From: Microcystis aeruginosa W13-11
Lineage (GTDB): Bacteria; Cyanobacteriota; Cyanobacteriia; Cyanobacteriales; Microcystaceae
Assembly (NCBI GenBank): GCA_009995705.1
Contig: JAADBR010000054.1
Coordinates: 1 to 23,004 of the forward strand
DNA length: 23,004 nt
Reading direction: 5' to 3'
Shown here piece after piece: positions 1 through 7,936 of this stretch; position 1 is the stretch's first letter; every line of letters starts with the position of its first letter. Both the position numbers and the translations under genes were made by a program. Below the pieces are notes generated by a model. That model saw only the letters and a list, made by a program, of their open reading frames with translations. It was not told where the DNA came from and did not search any database.

Positions 1-804
1 ATCGGCCAGATGATGGTGAGTCTGAAAGATTCCCCCGGCAAGTTTAATTAATTTACCGTGATAACCAAACAAAAGAATTTCAGAGATTCCCTGTAATTGT
101 GCCTCTAATAACATTAGCCCGATCCAATTGGCTGTTTTTACCAAAATATCAGGATTAATACCCATTTGAGGGGCTAAATCTAAGCCATTTTCCCCAATAC
201 AAAACACCAAGCGATCAAAACGAAGAGATAAATTTTTTAATTGCTCGCGAAAGATTTCCAACTGTCCGGGAGCACTCAGGGGTTGGGAAATGCCGGTGGT
301 ACCCAACAAAGATAATCCCTCTACCACCCCAAAAGCGGCGTTAGAAGTCCTTGTGGCCAATTTTTTGCCTTCTGGAAGGATAATCGTCACTTTGATGCTT
401 TCTTGGGGCAGTAACAGGGGTCTGAGGTTTTCTGGCAGCAGACGCTGGGCATAACTATAAATAGCCGATTTTCCGCCATTATCAATCTGTAGGCCGATTC
501 CTTCGCCGCCTTGAATCTCTATCTCTTGATTACCCGTCTTTCTTTCTACTAACGCCCATATAGGGGTATTTCTAGTTAAATCTAAATTTTCCCCCGGATC
601 GCTGCGGGTGATAGCTAGGGCAGCATCGGGGTTAAGTCGGGCAACTTGTTCGATGGCAATTGTAACGGTTTCTGGCGGTTCTAAAAGATTAAAAGTAACG
701 GAATTTAGCTCATTTTCGCCGTGGAGATGCTGCAGAGATGCGATCGCACTAGCACAGGCAAAAACTGGTAAAGTGTAACCCGAACGGGGTGGGGAGATAG
801 ACAT
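1..804 (-). CDS. cbiD: CbiD, cobalt-precorrin-5B C1-methyltransferase (partial, C-terminus outside window)
   Basis: The reading frame is open from an ATG at 804 to the window edge, so 268 residues of a protein usually around 360-380 long are visible. The family methylates C1 of cobalt-precorrin-5B with S-adenosylmethionine in the anaerobic (early cobalt insertion) cobalamin pathway, in the cytosol. Recognisable blocks are SGYTLPVFACASA near the N-terminus, LNPDAALAITRSDPGENLDL, GGEGIGL, then SNAAFGVVEGLSLLGTTGIS and, at the edge, GYHGKLIKLAGGIFQTHHHL, which is a CbiD hallmark. A TATAAT-like -10 lies at 843-848 on the minus strand without a clear -35. No ribosome site is obvious. A HIP1 octamer lies inside the gene at 740-747. 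Confidence 0.93.
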   Translation of the reverse strand, partial: MSISPPRSGYTLPVFACASAIASLQHLHGENELNSVTFNLLEPPETVTIAIEQVARLNPDAALAITRSDPGENLDLTRNTPIWALVERKTGNQEIEIQGGEGIGLQIDNGGKSAIYSYAQRLLPENLRPLLLPQESIKVTIILPEGKKLATRTSNAAFGVVEGLSLLGTTGISQPLSAPGQLEIFREQLKNLSLRFDRLVFCIGENGLDLAPQMGINPDILVKTANWIGLMLLEAQLQGISEILLFGYHGKLIKLAGGIFQTHHHLAD

Positions 805-1164
805 AAATAGGGTCGATAGCCAATCAAATTAGCCGTGATCTGATTATAGAACTAGGGGGCAACCGCTGCTATTTTTGATGATTGTTTGACATCCTCACCA
901 CCGGGGGTGAGAGCATCTCAAACGCTATTGACAATTGGCCAATTTTGTGATCCTTGTGAGAATTTTAAGGGATACTAGCAATCAGAATAGTTACAAACTC
1001 GACCTATTTGGTTGATTGTTGCTTAACAATTGAGATGGCAAATTCTCCTCAAATATGCCTTAATTGTTGGTAGGCAACCCAGATAAAGTGGCTAATTCAA
1101 GTCTGAATTGACGATTCTATATACCCCAGAGTCCCAGAAGATCGATAAACATAATCATCTCGAT
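805..1164. other. Intergenic region between cbiD and the histidine kinase gene
   Basis: I see no gene in these 360 bases. They hold the probable cbiD promoter, a 40-nt imperfect palindrome at 884-923 (listed separately), a perfect 12-bp palindrome AATTGGCCAATT at 933-944, and a loose inverted repeat with arms AACAATT (1025-1031) and AATTGTT (1062-1068). These look like degraded small repeats. Confidence 0.5.
884..923 (-). repeat. Imperfect palindrome resembling a solitary IS200/IS605 right end
   Basis: Arms GTTTGACATCCTCACC and GGTGAGAGCATCTCAAAC surround a short loop; the inner stem is CTCACC (894-899) with GGTGAG (906-911). Read on the minus strand it ends GGTGAGGATGTCAAAC, the form often seen at the right end of IS200/IS605-type elements in cyanobacteria. 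No transposase remnant is seen beside it. It could instead act as a terminator-like or REP-like hairpin. Confidence 0.35.
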
Positions 1165-3402
1165 TCACTGATTACTATTGACTAACTCCTGCTTAATTAT
1201 TCTATAATTTTGAGGGACAAGGGGTAAAGTAAACCAAAACTGTGAACCAACCCGCGGGGTACTTTTTACTCCAATTCTGCCGGAGTGAGCCTCGATAATT
1301 TGCCGACATTGGTAGGAACCTAAACCGATCCCCGTTAGGTGTTGATTATGAAGATTTCTTACATATAAATGGAAAAGATGTTGACATTGTTCCTCATCCA
1401 TGCCAATACCATTATCGCTTAAAGTGCAGTAGAGCATATCTTGGTCAATACGAGCATCTAAAGCTAATTGAATCGGTGAAGGATTATGTTTTAAGGCATT
1501 ATTTAATAATTGTTCAAAAACACTTCTTAGCTGATAAGGATCGGCATCAATAGCGGGTAAGTTATCGGGGAGAAGATTAATAAAAGTAGCTTGGTATAAA
1601 TCAAAATCTTTTTGCCAATCTTTCAGCCAAATTTCCACCTGTTCTTTTAAAAATAGAGCTTGACGATGCAAGATTAAAGGCCGTTCTTCAGCAAAATGAT
1701 TTTCTGATAAAGCATTAATTAAATTTAATTGTCGATCGCAACTACGCACCACCTGATCGAGCATTGCTCGCGAGATAGTTACTTTTTCTGTTTGCCGACA
1801 CTGGAAATTTTTTAATAACATCACTAATCCCATAATCGAAGTGCGAAGATCGTGGGATACTGCCTGTAAAAAAACCGTTTTCATTTCGTATAAATGCTGA
1901 ATTTCCCGGACTTTTTCCCGCAGTTCCAGGGTTCTTGCTGCCACTTCTCGTTCTAAATTATTATTCAAGCTTTGCACCCTCTGATATAGTTGCGCTTGGC
2001 CGATAGCGATACAAACTTGGGTGGCTAACTGTTCTAATAATTTGACCTCGCTTTTTTGCCAATGACGGGGATGGGAATATTGATGGACAACTAAAGCACC
2101 TAAATGTTGATTATTAACCGTTAGAGGTAAAACTAAAGAAGATTTAACTTGCAGGTATTCGTAATAACCCTTGAGAGTGGGCAGCGTTTGCACCTTAGCG
2201 GTATTATCGGCAATAATTAACTTATCTAAAGAAAATAATTGTCCCAATTCTTCCAGTAATTCTGGTTCAGGAAACCAACCCATGAGCGAGGGAATCTGGG
2301 GACGACGGGACTCGGCGATTACCTTGGCCCAACCCCCCTCTTGACAGTGACCGATATAGACCTGATCGGCATCGAGAAAATTTCTGATTTCCTCAACAAG
2401 GGTGTTCAAAACCTGATCTATATCTAAAGATTGATGGACTTTTAAAGCAACTTGTGTTAGTAAATGTTCTCTTTCTAAAGTTTCATTTAAGGCTCGATCG
2501 ATCTGTTGTCTTTCGCTAATCGCCGCCGATAAAAACAGAGAAGTTGACATGACAATGACTAAAAAGATTTGTAAGATCAGGACACCTCTGGTATAATCAG
2601 GAGCCTGTAGGATAAAAGGGCTGATTCCCCCGACCAATCCCATCAAAGCTAAAATAGATACTAAAAAATTGGCTATTACCGCTCCCCAGGTCTGAAAACG
2701 CATGGCAGCCCAAACCACAAAGGCAAAAGGCAAATATTCGAGGTACTGCACCATACTCCAATCGGGGTTAAGAAAATTCTGTTGACCACCAAAAACCACA
2801 GAACTCACCACCGTTAGCAAACTCAGACAAAGTAACGCCTCGCCAAAGCGTTGGGGTTGCCGGGGTTCCCGCAGGGAGTGACGATTGAAACAAAAACGCA
2901 ACAGCAGCGGCGTGGTCATTAAGATTCCTGTACTATCTCCGAGCCAGATCATGCCCCAAGACTGTCCAAATTGTCGCCAATCCCAAGTATTTAGCCAACT
3001 ACGAGCAAAAGTATCGATGGTGGCATTAACTGCCGAAGCTAATAAGGCCGCTAAAAATACCAGTAAAAGAATATCGCGAATACGCTGTAAAGTGGCGGAA
3101 AATCTCAGATAATGTAGGAATTGCGCCCCTAACAGAGCCGATACACTGCTACCGAGCGCCGAAAATAGAGCTATGGGCCAACTGCCCCCTAAAAAGAAGG
3201 TGAGAAGCAAATCTCCGATAAAAACGCCTAAAACTAGCCTTTTTCCCCCTAAAAAAACAACAGTTAAGCCAATACCGGCACTCATCCAAATTGGGGCAGG
3301 TCGCGACCCTAAATTTAAGCAGAGATAGCCTAGCCAACCAACACCCAGATAAGCTAGGGCAACAAGCACAATTTTAGACCGATCTGATGAAATACGCAGC
3401 AT
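1165..3402 (-). CDS. MASE1-GAF hybrid sensor-type histidine kinase
   Basis: This is a 745-residue membrane sensor kinase. Residues about 10-300 form a MASE1-type integral membrane sensor with about eight hydrophobic segments. A GAF domain follows (about 315-470, starting EHLLTQVALKVHQSLDIDQVL), then a coiled linker (475-510), a dimerisation and phosphoacceptor helix with SHDLRT (His517), and an HATPase domain: N-box LLNNALKH (632-639), G1 DNGIGMD (663-669) and G2 GIGLGSY (691-697). The catalytic motifs are intact, so it should autophosphorylate. The ligand is unknown; MASE1 and GAF do not by themselves identify a signal. The gene is divergent from a NarL-type response regulator 276 bp away, so the two probably form a pair, although HisKA-type kinases more often pair with OmpR-type regulators. 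The start is the ATG at 3402. Confidence 0.92.
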   Translation of the reverse strand: MLRISSDRSKIVLVALAYLGVGWLGYLCLNLGSRPAPIWMSAGIGLTVVFLGGKRLVLGVFIGDLLLTFFLGGSWPIALFSALGSSVSALLGAQFLHYLRFSATLQRIRDILLLVFLAALLASAVNATIDTFARSWLNTWDWRQFGQSWGMIWLGDSTGILMTTPLLLRFCFNRHSLREPRQPQRFGEALLCLSLLTVVSSVVFGGQQNFLNPDWSMVQYLEYLPFAFVVWAAMRFQTWGAVIANFLVSILALMGLVGGISPFILQAPDYTRGVLILQIFLVIVMSTSLFLSAAISERQQIDRALNETLEREHLLTQVALKVHQSLDIDQVLNTLVEEIRNFLDADQVYIGHCQEGGWAKVIAESRRPQIPSLMGWFPEPELLEELGQLFSLDKLIIADNTAKVQTLPTLKGYYEYLQVKSSLVLPLTVNNQHLGALVVHQYSHPRHWQKSEVKLLEQLATQVCIAIGQAQLYQRVQSLNNNLEREVAARTLELREKVREIQHLYEMKTVFLQAVSHDLRTSIMGLVMLLKNFQCRQTEKVTISRAMLDQVVRSCDRQLNLINALSENHFAEERPLILHRQALFLKEQVEIWLKDWQKDFDLYQATFINLLPDNLPAIDADPYQLRSVFEQLLNNALKHNPSPIQLALDARIDQDMLYCTLSDNGIGMDEEQCQHLFHLYVRNLHNQHLTGIGLGSYQCRQIIEAHSGRIGVKSTPRVGSQFWFTLPLVPQNYRIIKQELVNSNQ

Positions 3403-3415
3403 TTTCAGTTATCAG

Positions 3416-3453
3416 GTTTAAGTTTTAAGTTTTAAGTTATTAAGTTATTAAGT
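3416..3453. repeat. Short tandem repeat (TTTTAAG / TTATTAAG units)
   Basis: Two kinds of 7-8-base units follow each other: TTTTAAG-like, then TTATTAAG-like. They lie just upstream of the histidine kinase start, in the divergent promoter region. Short tandem repeats of this size are common between cyanobacterial genes. Confidence 0.7.
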
Positions 3454-3459
3454 ACCTAA

Positions 3460-3535
3460 GCAAAATTAATTACACATATCTAACCACCTCTTGCCTCCTG
3501 CCTTTTGCCTATCTTGACTAGGAAATTAATTTTGC
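3460..3535. repeat. MITE-like element with perfect 12-bp inverted ends
   Basis: GCAAAATTAATT at 3460-3471 is exactly inverted as AATTAATTTTGC at 3524-3535, enclosing 52 bases that include a pyrimidine-rich CTTGCCTCCTGCC stretch. The short length, perfect terminal inverted repeats and lack of coding capacity fit a small non-autonomous element or its remnant. It sits between the divergent kinase and regulator genes. Confidence 0.55.
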
Positions 3536-3550
3536 ACGACTACCTATCTT

Positions 3551-3586
3551 TCACTGGTCACTGGTCACTGAATCACTGAATCACTG
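3551..3586. repeat. Tandem TCACTGG / TCACTGAA repeat
   Basis: Five consecutive units begin with TCACTG: two of 7 bases (TCACTGG), two of 8 (TCACTGAA) and a final partial unit. It lies about 95 bases upstream of the response regulator start. Confidence 0.75.
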
Positions 3587-3678
3587 TTAATCTCTCTCCA
3601 GATTGCCTAAACTAGGAGTAGTTCTGCTTCATGCAGATGGGTGAAAACCGTACATTTTCCCGTTAGGAACCAAAGATT

Positions 3679-4311
3679 ATGCGGATTTTAATTGTTGAAG
3701 ACGATCCTTTAATGCAGTTAGGTTTAGAACAAGCGCTAGGTGAACAGCCAGATTTTGAGATCGTCGGTCAAGCGGGTGATGGTCTGGCAGGGGTACAATT
3801 AGCCCTATCCCTACGGCCAGATTTAGTGGTCATGGACATCGGTTTACCCCGTCTCGATGGCATTGCAGCAACTAAACAGATTAAGGAGGGTTTAGCTAAT
3901 GTTCATGTGGTTATGCTCACTTCCCATACTCTGCAACAGGAAGTGATCGCAGCTCTGGCCAGTGGCGCTGATGCCTATTGTATCAAGGGAGCCAGTCTCG
4001 ATCGCCTTTTGGCCGCTATTGAAGCAGCTAAGGACGGAGCCACCTATTTAGACCCTCAAATTGCCCGTTTAGTCATGGATAATCTCAAACCGCCGGCAGT
4101 GCAACCTAATCCCAATCTAGCACTTTTATCGGAGCGAGAAATGGAGGTTTTAAAGTTAATTGTCGAGGGCAAAAGTAACGCTGAAATCGCCGAACAACTA
4201 TATTTAAGCACCAATACGATTAAAACCCATGTGCGGGGAATTATGAATAAATTGGCCGTGGACGACCGAGTACAAGCGGCCGTAATTGCCCTGCGTTCTG
4301 GTATTGTTTAA
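3679..4311 (+). CDS. NarL/FixJ-family DNA-binding response regulator
   Basis: This 210-residue protein has an N-terminal receiver domain (about 1-120) with the acidic pair E7/D8/D9, phosphoacceptor Asp53 in VVMDIGLP, the conserved Thr in VMLTSH and Lys in YCIKGAS. A linker leads to a LuxR-type helix-turn-helix at about 145-205 (LSEREMEVLKLIVEGKSNAEIAEQ, then STNTIKTHVRGIMNKL). It should bind DNA when phosphorylated. The divergent MASE1-GAF kinase is the likely partner. The start ATG at 3679 follows TAGGAACC, a weak ribosome site. Two bases after the stop, AGGAG precedes a possible tiny ORF. Confidence 0.95.
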   Translation: MRILIVEDDPLMQLGLEQALGEQPDFEIVGQAGDGLAGVQLALSLRPDLVVMDIGLPRLDGIAATKQIKEGLANVHVVMLTSHTLQQEVIAALASGADAYCIKGASLDRLLAAIEAAKDGATYLDPQIARLVMDNLKPPAVQPNPNLALLSEREMEVLKLIVEGKSNAEIAEQLYLSTNTIKTHVRGIMNKLAVDDRVQAAVIALRSGIV

Positions 4312-4318
4312 GGAGAAA

Positions 4319-4444
4319 ATGACGATTTACCCACAGGAATATTCTACCTCAATTGCTATTGCTACAATTGCTCAAAAAATCCCTTCAATGATTTATAATA
4401 AGTTGTTGACCTATCTCTGTTGGACCAACCATGACTATCGCTGA
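4319..4444 (+). CDS. Possible 41-residue small ORF
   Basis: AGGAG at 4311-4315 overlaps the response-regulator stop codon and stands three bases before an ATG. The frame runs 41 codons, beginning MTIYPQEYSTSIAIATIAQ, and ends at a TGA 14 bases inside the start of the Uma2-family gene. The arrangement would allow coupled translation from the regulator into the next gene. I recognise no family, and the spacing is short, so it may be chance. Confidence 0.25.
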   Translation: MTIYPQEYSTSIAIATIAQKIPSMIYNKLLTYLCWTNHDYR

Positions 4445-5162
4445 AAGCTTACCCCTAGTCGAGTCTCATGTAACCCCTAAGATAATCTTCCCAGAAGGCG
4501 AATTTTGGAGTGATGAACCACCCTTGGAAAGTAACTTACATCTACAACAAATTATTCTCTTAATTCAGTGTTTAGAATGGTGGTGGCGCGAGCGAGAAGA
4601 TTATTTTGCCGCCGGCAATTTAACCATCTATTACAGTCCCAACCAGAAAAAGTCAGAATTCTGCCCTGGTCCTGATTTTTTCGTCGTTTTGGGGACAAAT
4701 CCCAACCCCAACCGCAGAAGTTGGGTAATTTGGCGAGAAGAGGGCAAATATCCCAATTTAATTATCGAAATTCTCTCCGATAGTACCGCCAAAGTTGACC
4801 GAGAGGAGAAAAAACAAATTTATCAGGATATATTTCGCACTCCCGATTATTTTGGGTTTGACCCAGAAAGCTTAGAATTTCAGGGATTTACCCTAATTAG
4901 CGGTCAATATCAACCGATTACCCCCAATCCCCAGGGATGGCTCTGGAGTCAACAATTAGGCTTATATTTGGGTTTATCTGCCAATAGATTGCGCTATTTT
5001 ACCTCCGAAGGCGAATTAGTACCCACTCCCGCAGAAGCGGCACAACAGGCAGAAAATCGGGTTTTAGAGGCAGAAACCCAAGTAGAGCAAGAAAAGCAAA
5101 AAGCGGCGAAATTAGCGGCTAAACTGCGGGAATTAGGGATAGATACCGAGGAAAATCTCTAA
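4431..5162 (+). CDS. Uma2-family (DUF820) putative endonuclease
   Basis: The 243-residue protein has the Uma2 restriction-endonuclease-like fold signature: an early glutamate-rich segment, Asp82 in PGPDFFVV, Glu113 in PNLIIEILSDST, and a Lys/Tyr helix (EEKKQIYQ, about 125-132). These match the PD-(D/E)xK-type catalytic pattern. Residues about 205-240 form a charged coiled coil (ENRVLEAETQVEQEKQKAAKLAAKLRELG), the usual tail in this cyanobacterial family. Uma2 proteins occur in many copies per cyanobacterial genome and their biological role is unclear. Start chosen at ATG 4431; the ribosome site is weak. Confidence 0.9.
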   Translation: MTIAESLPLVESHVTPKIIFPEGEFWSDEPPLESNLHLQQIILLIQCLEWWWREREDYFAAGNLTIYYSPNQKKSEFCPGPDFFVVLGTNPNPNRRSWVIWREEGKYPNLIIEILSDSTAKVDREEKKQIYQDIFRTPDYFGFDPESLEFQGFTLISGQYQPITPNPQGWLWSQQLGLYLGLSANRLRYFTSEGELVPTPAEAAQQAENRVLEAETQVEQEKQKAAKLAAKLRELGIDTEENL

Positions 5163-5220
5163 TCTTCATTTTCGGTGAAAGATGAGGGTATTTGGTGTCA
5201 TTTAGAGGCTGAATTGTTGA

Positions 5221-6357
5221 CTAATCACAGAAAGCTCCGCGCAAGCGTAAATTTTCCCGCAATTCCTCGGTCATACCCACGTTATCGGCAAACTTTGCCC
5301 CTTTCACTTTTGCCCCGCTAAAATTCGCTTGAGTGATGTTGACTTCAACCAAATTAGCTCCTTCTAAATTGGAGCCAATTAAATGAGCTAAAGCCAAACT
5401 AGAACGGTAAAAATCAGCATAACTTAAATCGGCATTAGCTAATAAGGCCCCGCTTAAATCTGCTCCCTTAAAACTAGCATGACTGCCGTTAATTTCACTT
5501 AAATCAGCATCGGTTAAATTAGCCCCCCGCAGATTAGCTTGATAGAGATTAGCCATACCTAAAGATATGCCACTTAATTCCGCTGCCAGGAGATTTGCCC
5601 CAGTAAAATCCGTTAGGGGATCCAATTCAGCTAATTGGGCTAATTCCAGAAAATCATCACTAACAGCAGCATAAATTCCCTCGATTTGTGTCTGCAATTT
5701 CTCTAAATTTTCTGATGCTGCTGGTTGCGGTTCAACTAGAACATTATCTACTTCCACCTGCGATGAACCCAAAGAAATACGACTTAAAAAGGCATCAAAT
5801 TGATTTTCCATTAGGAAAAATGCTAACTTTCGCTCTAAAATACTATGTTTATTGGGACTTAGATCGTGTTTCCATAATCCCGATGTTTCCGTGATACAAA
5901 TATCGGCAGCTGTTAGGGAAAATTGCACAGTGAGATGATAAAGTTCTTCCTCCACACTGACGGTTCCTAGGTTAATCCTTTCGAGATATCCTGTAAATAT
6001 TGACTGAGGACTCTTGAAAGATAACCGCCATTGATGATTATTAATACGATTTATGTGTAACTCTTGACTAGAAAGGGTATTTGGTGTTAGGTGACAATTA
6101 ACTAAAACAAAATCTAATTTTCCTCCTTTTAGTCCCCATTTAATTTCCCCGCCGAGGAGAGATTGAATTTGAGCTTGTAGGTGTAAAGTTAAATATAAAT
6201 CAAATTTTTGCGAGTCGGTGGCTACTGGTTCTAGGGTTAACGATACACTATCGGGATAGCGATCGAAGGCAGCTAAAAGACGCATAATCCAAAAGAGAAA
6301 AGCCAAAATAAACAGTAAAAAAGTGGTGCTTCTCTGGCCCCAAAGCCGAGAACTCAC
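5221..6357 (-). CDS. Membrane-anchored protein with C-terminal pentapeptide repeats
   Basis: A 378-residue protein. An N-terminal hydrophobic segment (about 11-30) looks like a signal anchor. Residues about 35-205 are a beta-rich region resembling the lipid-binding DUF2993 (LmeA-like) proteins common in cyanobacteria; that match is by eye. Residues about 245-360 contain pentapeptide repeats of the A(D/N)LxxA type (ANLRGANLTDADL, GADLSGALLANADLSYADF), which fold as a right-handed quadrilateral beta-helix. It ends with a short helical cap (TEELRENLRLRGAF). The start is a GTG at 6357; the only other early Met (residue 25) lies inside the hydrophobic segment. Function unknown; location probably membrane or lumen/periplasm. 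Confidence 0.85.
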   Translation of the reverse strand: MSSRLWGQRSTTFLLFILAFLFWIMRLLAAFDRYPDSVSLTLEPVATDSQKFDLYLTLHLQAQIQSLLGGEIKWGLKGGKLDFVLVNCHLTPNTLSSQELHINRINNHQWRLSFKSPQSIFTGYLERINLGTVSVEEELYHLTVQFSLTAADICITETSGLWKHDLSPNKHSILERKLAFFLMENQFDAFLSRISLGSSQVEVDNVLVEPQPAASENLEKLQTQIEGIYAAVSDDFLELAQLAELDPLTDFTGANLLAAELSGISLGMANLYQANLRGANLTDADLSEINGSHASFKGADLSGALLANADLSYADFYRSSLALAHLIGSNLEGANLVEVNITQANFSGAKVKGAKFADNVGMTEELRENLRLRGAFCD

Positions 6358-6448
6358 CCCTATTTAAAACAATAGCTGATTTTCTCGATCCTCGCTGAAC
6401 ATTTATTTAGCGATCGCTGAATGATTGCCCCCGAAAATCAAGGTTAAA

Positions 6449-7342
6449 TTAGTTGACTTTCTCTTTTTTGCCGATATTGCCGTCCGCATTAAAAAACATC
6501 GGTAAAAAGCTTTCCATAAACATTTGTGGATCACGATTCCAGGCTTTTTGAGCCACTTCTACCCGGAATAATTGCAATTTCGGGTCGAGAAGGGATTGGG
6601 GTAAATGTTCCATCAGATATTGAGGACGTTCCCAGAGCGGCATAGTGGCGGCGATTTCCATTAAATGACCGACGCGGCGTAATTCTGCCCCCAGGGTGAT
6701 ATCCATACCCGATTCATAGGCGGCCTGTTCGATCGCTGAGTATTTGGCCCTGGCTTTTTCGACTTTTTGCCGATGTTCGGGGCTTTTTTGGGCAATTTTG
6801 GCTAACCAACGATTACCCCAACGCACATGACCCGCTTCTTCGGGAAAGATTTTGGCGATCGTTTCCTGAATTTTCAGATTTTCCGGGGTTTGTTCCCCTG
6901 CTTTGAGGGCATAAATATGGGCAGCAAAGTATTCGCATCCCCGTTTTTCCGTGACGTTAATTGCCGCCAGGGCCGCAATCAGTCCATCTTCTCTTTTTTC
7001 TTCGCCTTGGAATTGATCTTGATCAAGAAGACGTTCAAATTCATCGATATAGGACAACCCCGGTGGTTTCCCCACATCGGCCCCCAATTCGATTAATAAA
7101 TCGGTCAACCAGTAGGCATGGCGCGCCTCATCGGCGACGTGGTGGGAAAGCTCCTGTATCAGTTCTTTGGGTTGTCCGTCTAAGGTTTCGATCAGTTCGG
7201 TCAGGTCTTTACAGCTACGTTGTTCGTTGTAGCGGTAACGGTTGAGGGTGACAAGATGAATTTCGCGATCGCTAATGACACGCTTCATGATGTCGCGAGC
7301 GCTCATCGTCTTCTTGAATTTACGAGGGTAAGCAACGGTCAT
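6449..7342 (-). CDS. Ferritin-like di-iron protein
   Basis: From the ATG at 7342 the protein is 297 residues. It has the full ferritin-like pattern of two E...ExxH halves: Glu40 (RYNEQR), Glu72-Ala-Arg-His75 (DEARH), Glu132 (TEKRG) and Glu169-Ala-Gly-His172 (EEAGH). These should bind two iron atoms in a four-helix bundle. The substrate is unknown: members of this superfamily are oxygenases, oxidases or iron-storage proteins. The frame stays open upstream to a TTG at 7423, which would add 27 residues. I prefer 7342 because MTVAYPRKFKKTM looks like a normal N-terminus, although neither start has a ribosome site. The gene is divergent from the next one, with a hairpin between them. Confidence 0.88.
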   Translation of the reverse strand: MTVAYPRKFKKTMSARDIMKRVISDREIHLVTLNRYRYNEQRSCKDLTELIETLDGQPKELIQELSHHVADEARHAYWLTDLLIELGADVGKPPGLSYIDEFERLLDQDQFQGEEKREDGLIAALAAINVTEKRGCEYFAAHIYALKAGEQTPENLKIQETIAKIFPEEAGHVRWGNRWLAKIAQKSPEHRQKVEKARAKYSAIEQAAYESGMDITLGAELRRVGHLMEIAATMPLWERPQYLMEHLPQSLLDPKLQLFRVEVAQKAWNRDPQMFMESFLPMFFNADGNIGKKEKVN

Positions 7343-7489
7343 GATTTTGTATCGTTTTGTAAACGGCTTTCCGTATTCTAACGGAGTTTTTTCCCGATCT
7401 GGCAAAGGATCGGCAAGTGGCAAGCTTTTTTCAGTGATCAGTGAAAGATAAGCTGCCCGCGCATTTAAATTGCTTGTGGGGATGAGATA

Positions 7490-7522
7490 CTCTTTACTGT
7501 TGGCTCTGGCAAGAGTAAAGAG
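7490..7522. promoter_or_regulatory. Inverted repeat in divergent promoter region
   Basis: CTCTTTACT (7490-7498) is exactly inverted as AGTAAAGAG (7514-7522) with a 15-base spacer. It lies between the divergent ferritin-like gene and the 111-residue gene, so it could be an operator or a 5'UTR hairpin. No known factor is recognised. Confidence 0.35.
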
Positions 7523-7600
7523 ATTGGGGGAAGATTCGGCTAATCTAAGAATAAGCGATTAAAATGCGTCTTAGCTGATCGAGGAAAACTAGAATTGTCT

Positions 7601-7936
7601 ATGAACACATTCACTCCCCATCAAATTGTTAGTTTATTCTGCAAAAATCGAACTTTATACGGAGAAGTAATTCAGGTGATCGAAAGTCGTTCGGCTCTTT
7701 GGGTGCGACCTCTTTGGTTAATTGTAGCCGATAATTTTGAGGACATTGATGTGCGGGAATGTTCCGATTTAATCCTACCGATCGAGTTATTTAACCCCGC
7801 CTTAGATACGGAAGTTTTACCCCTATTTTCTCAAGTAATTAAAGATAATTACATCTCTAATATTTCCTATCATCTCCAAGAATTTGTACAGAAAGTTTGT
7901 CAAAATTATCCTGAATATTTTCAGAAAAATCTATGA
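7601..7936 (+). CDS. Conserved hypothetical protein, 111 residues
   Basis: The protein starts MNTFTPHQIVSLFCKNRTLYGEVIQVI and is soluble, with no signal or membrane segment. I do not recognise a named family; the first half looks like a small beta-rich domain and the second half is helical. GAGGA at 7581-7585 could serve either the ATG at 7601 (15-base gap) or an in-frame TTG at 7595 (9-base gap), so the true start may be two residues earlier. Its last bases overlap the next gene (ATGA), which shows a shared transcript and coupled translation with the aldolase-like protein. Confidence 0.85.
   Translation: MNTFTPHQIVSLFCKNRTLYGEVIQVIESRSALWVRPLWLIVADNFEDIDVRECSDLILPIELFNPALDTEVLPLFSQVIKDNYISNISYHLQEFVQKVCQNYPEYFQKNL

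Noticed and set aside
3416..3586. A CRISPR array from the repeats in the kinase/regulator gap
   Set aside because: Units are 6-8 bases and directly tandem, with no spacers; no cas genes are present.
7343..7423. Longer ferritin-like protein from TTG 7423
   Set aside because: Rare start codon, no ribosome site, and an extra 27 residues before a good Met; kept only as an alternative.
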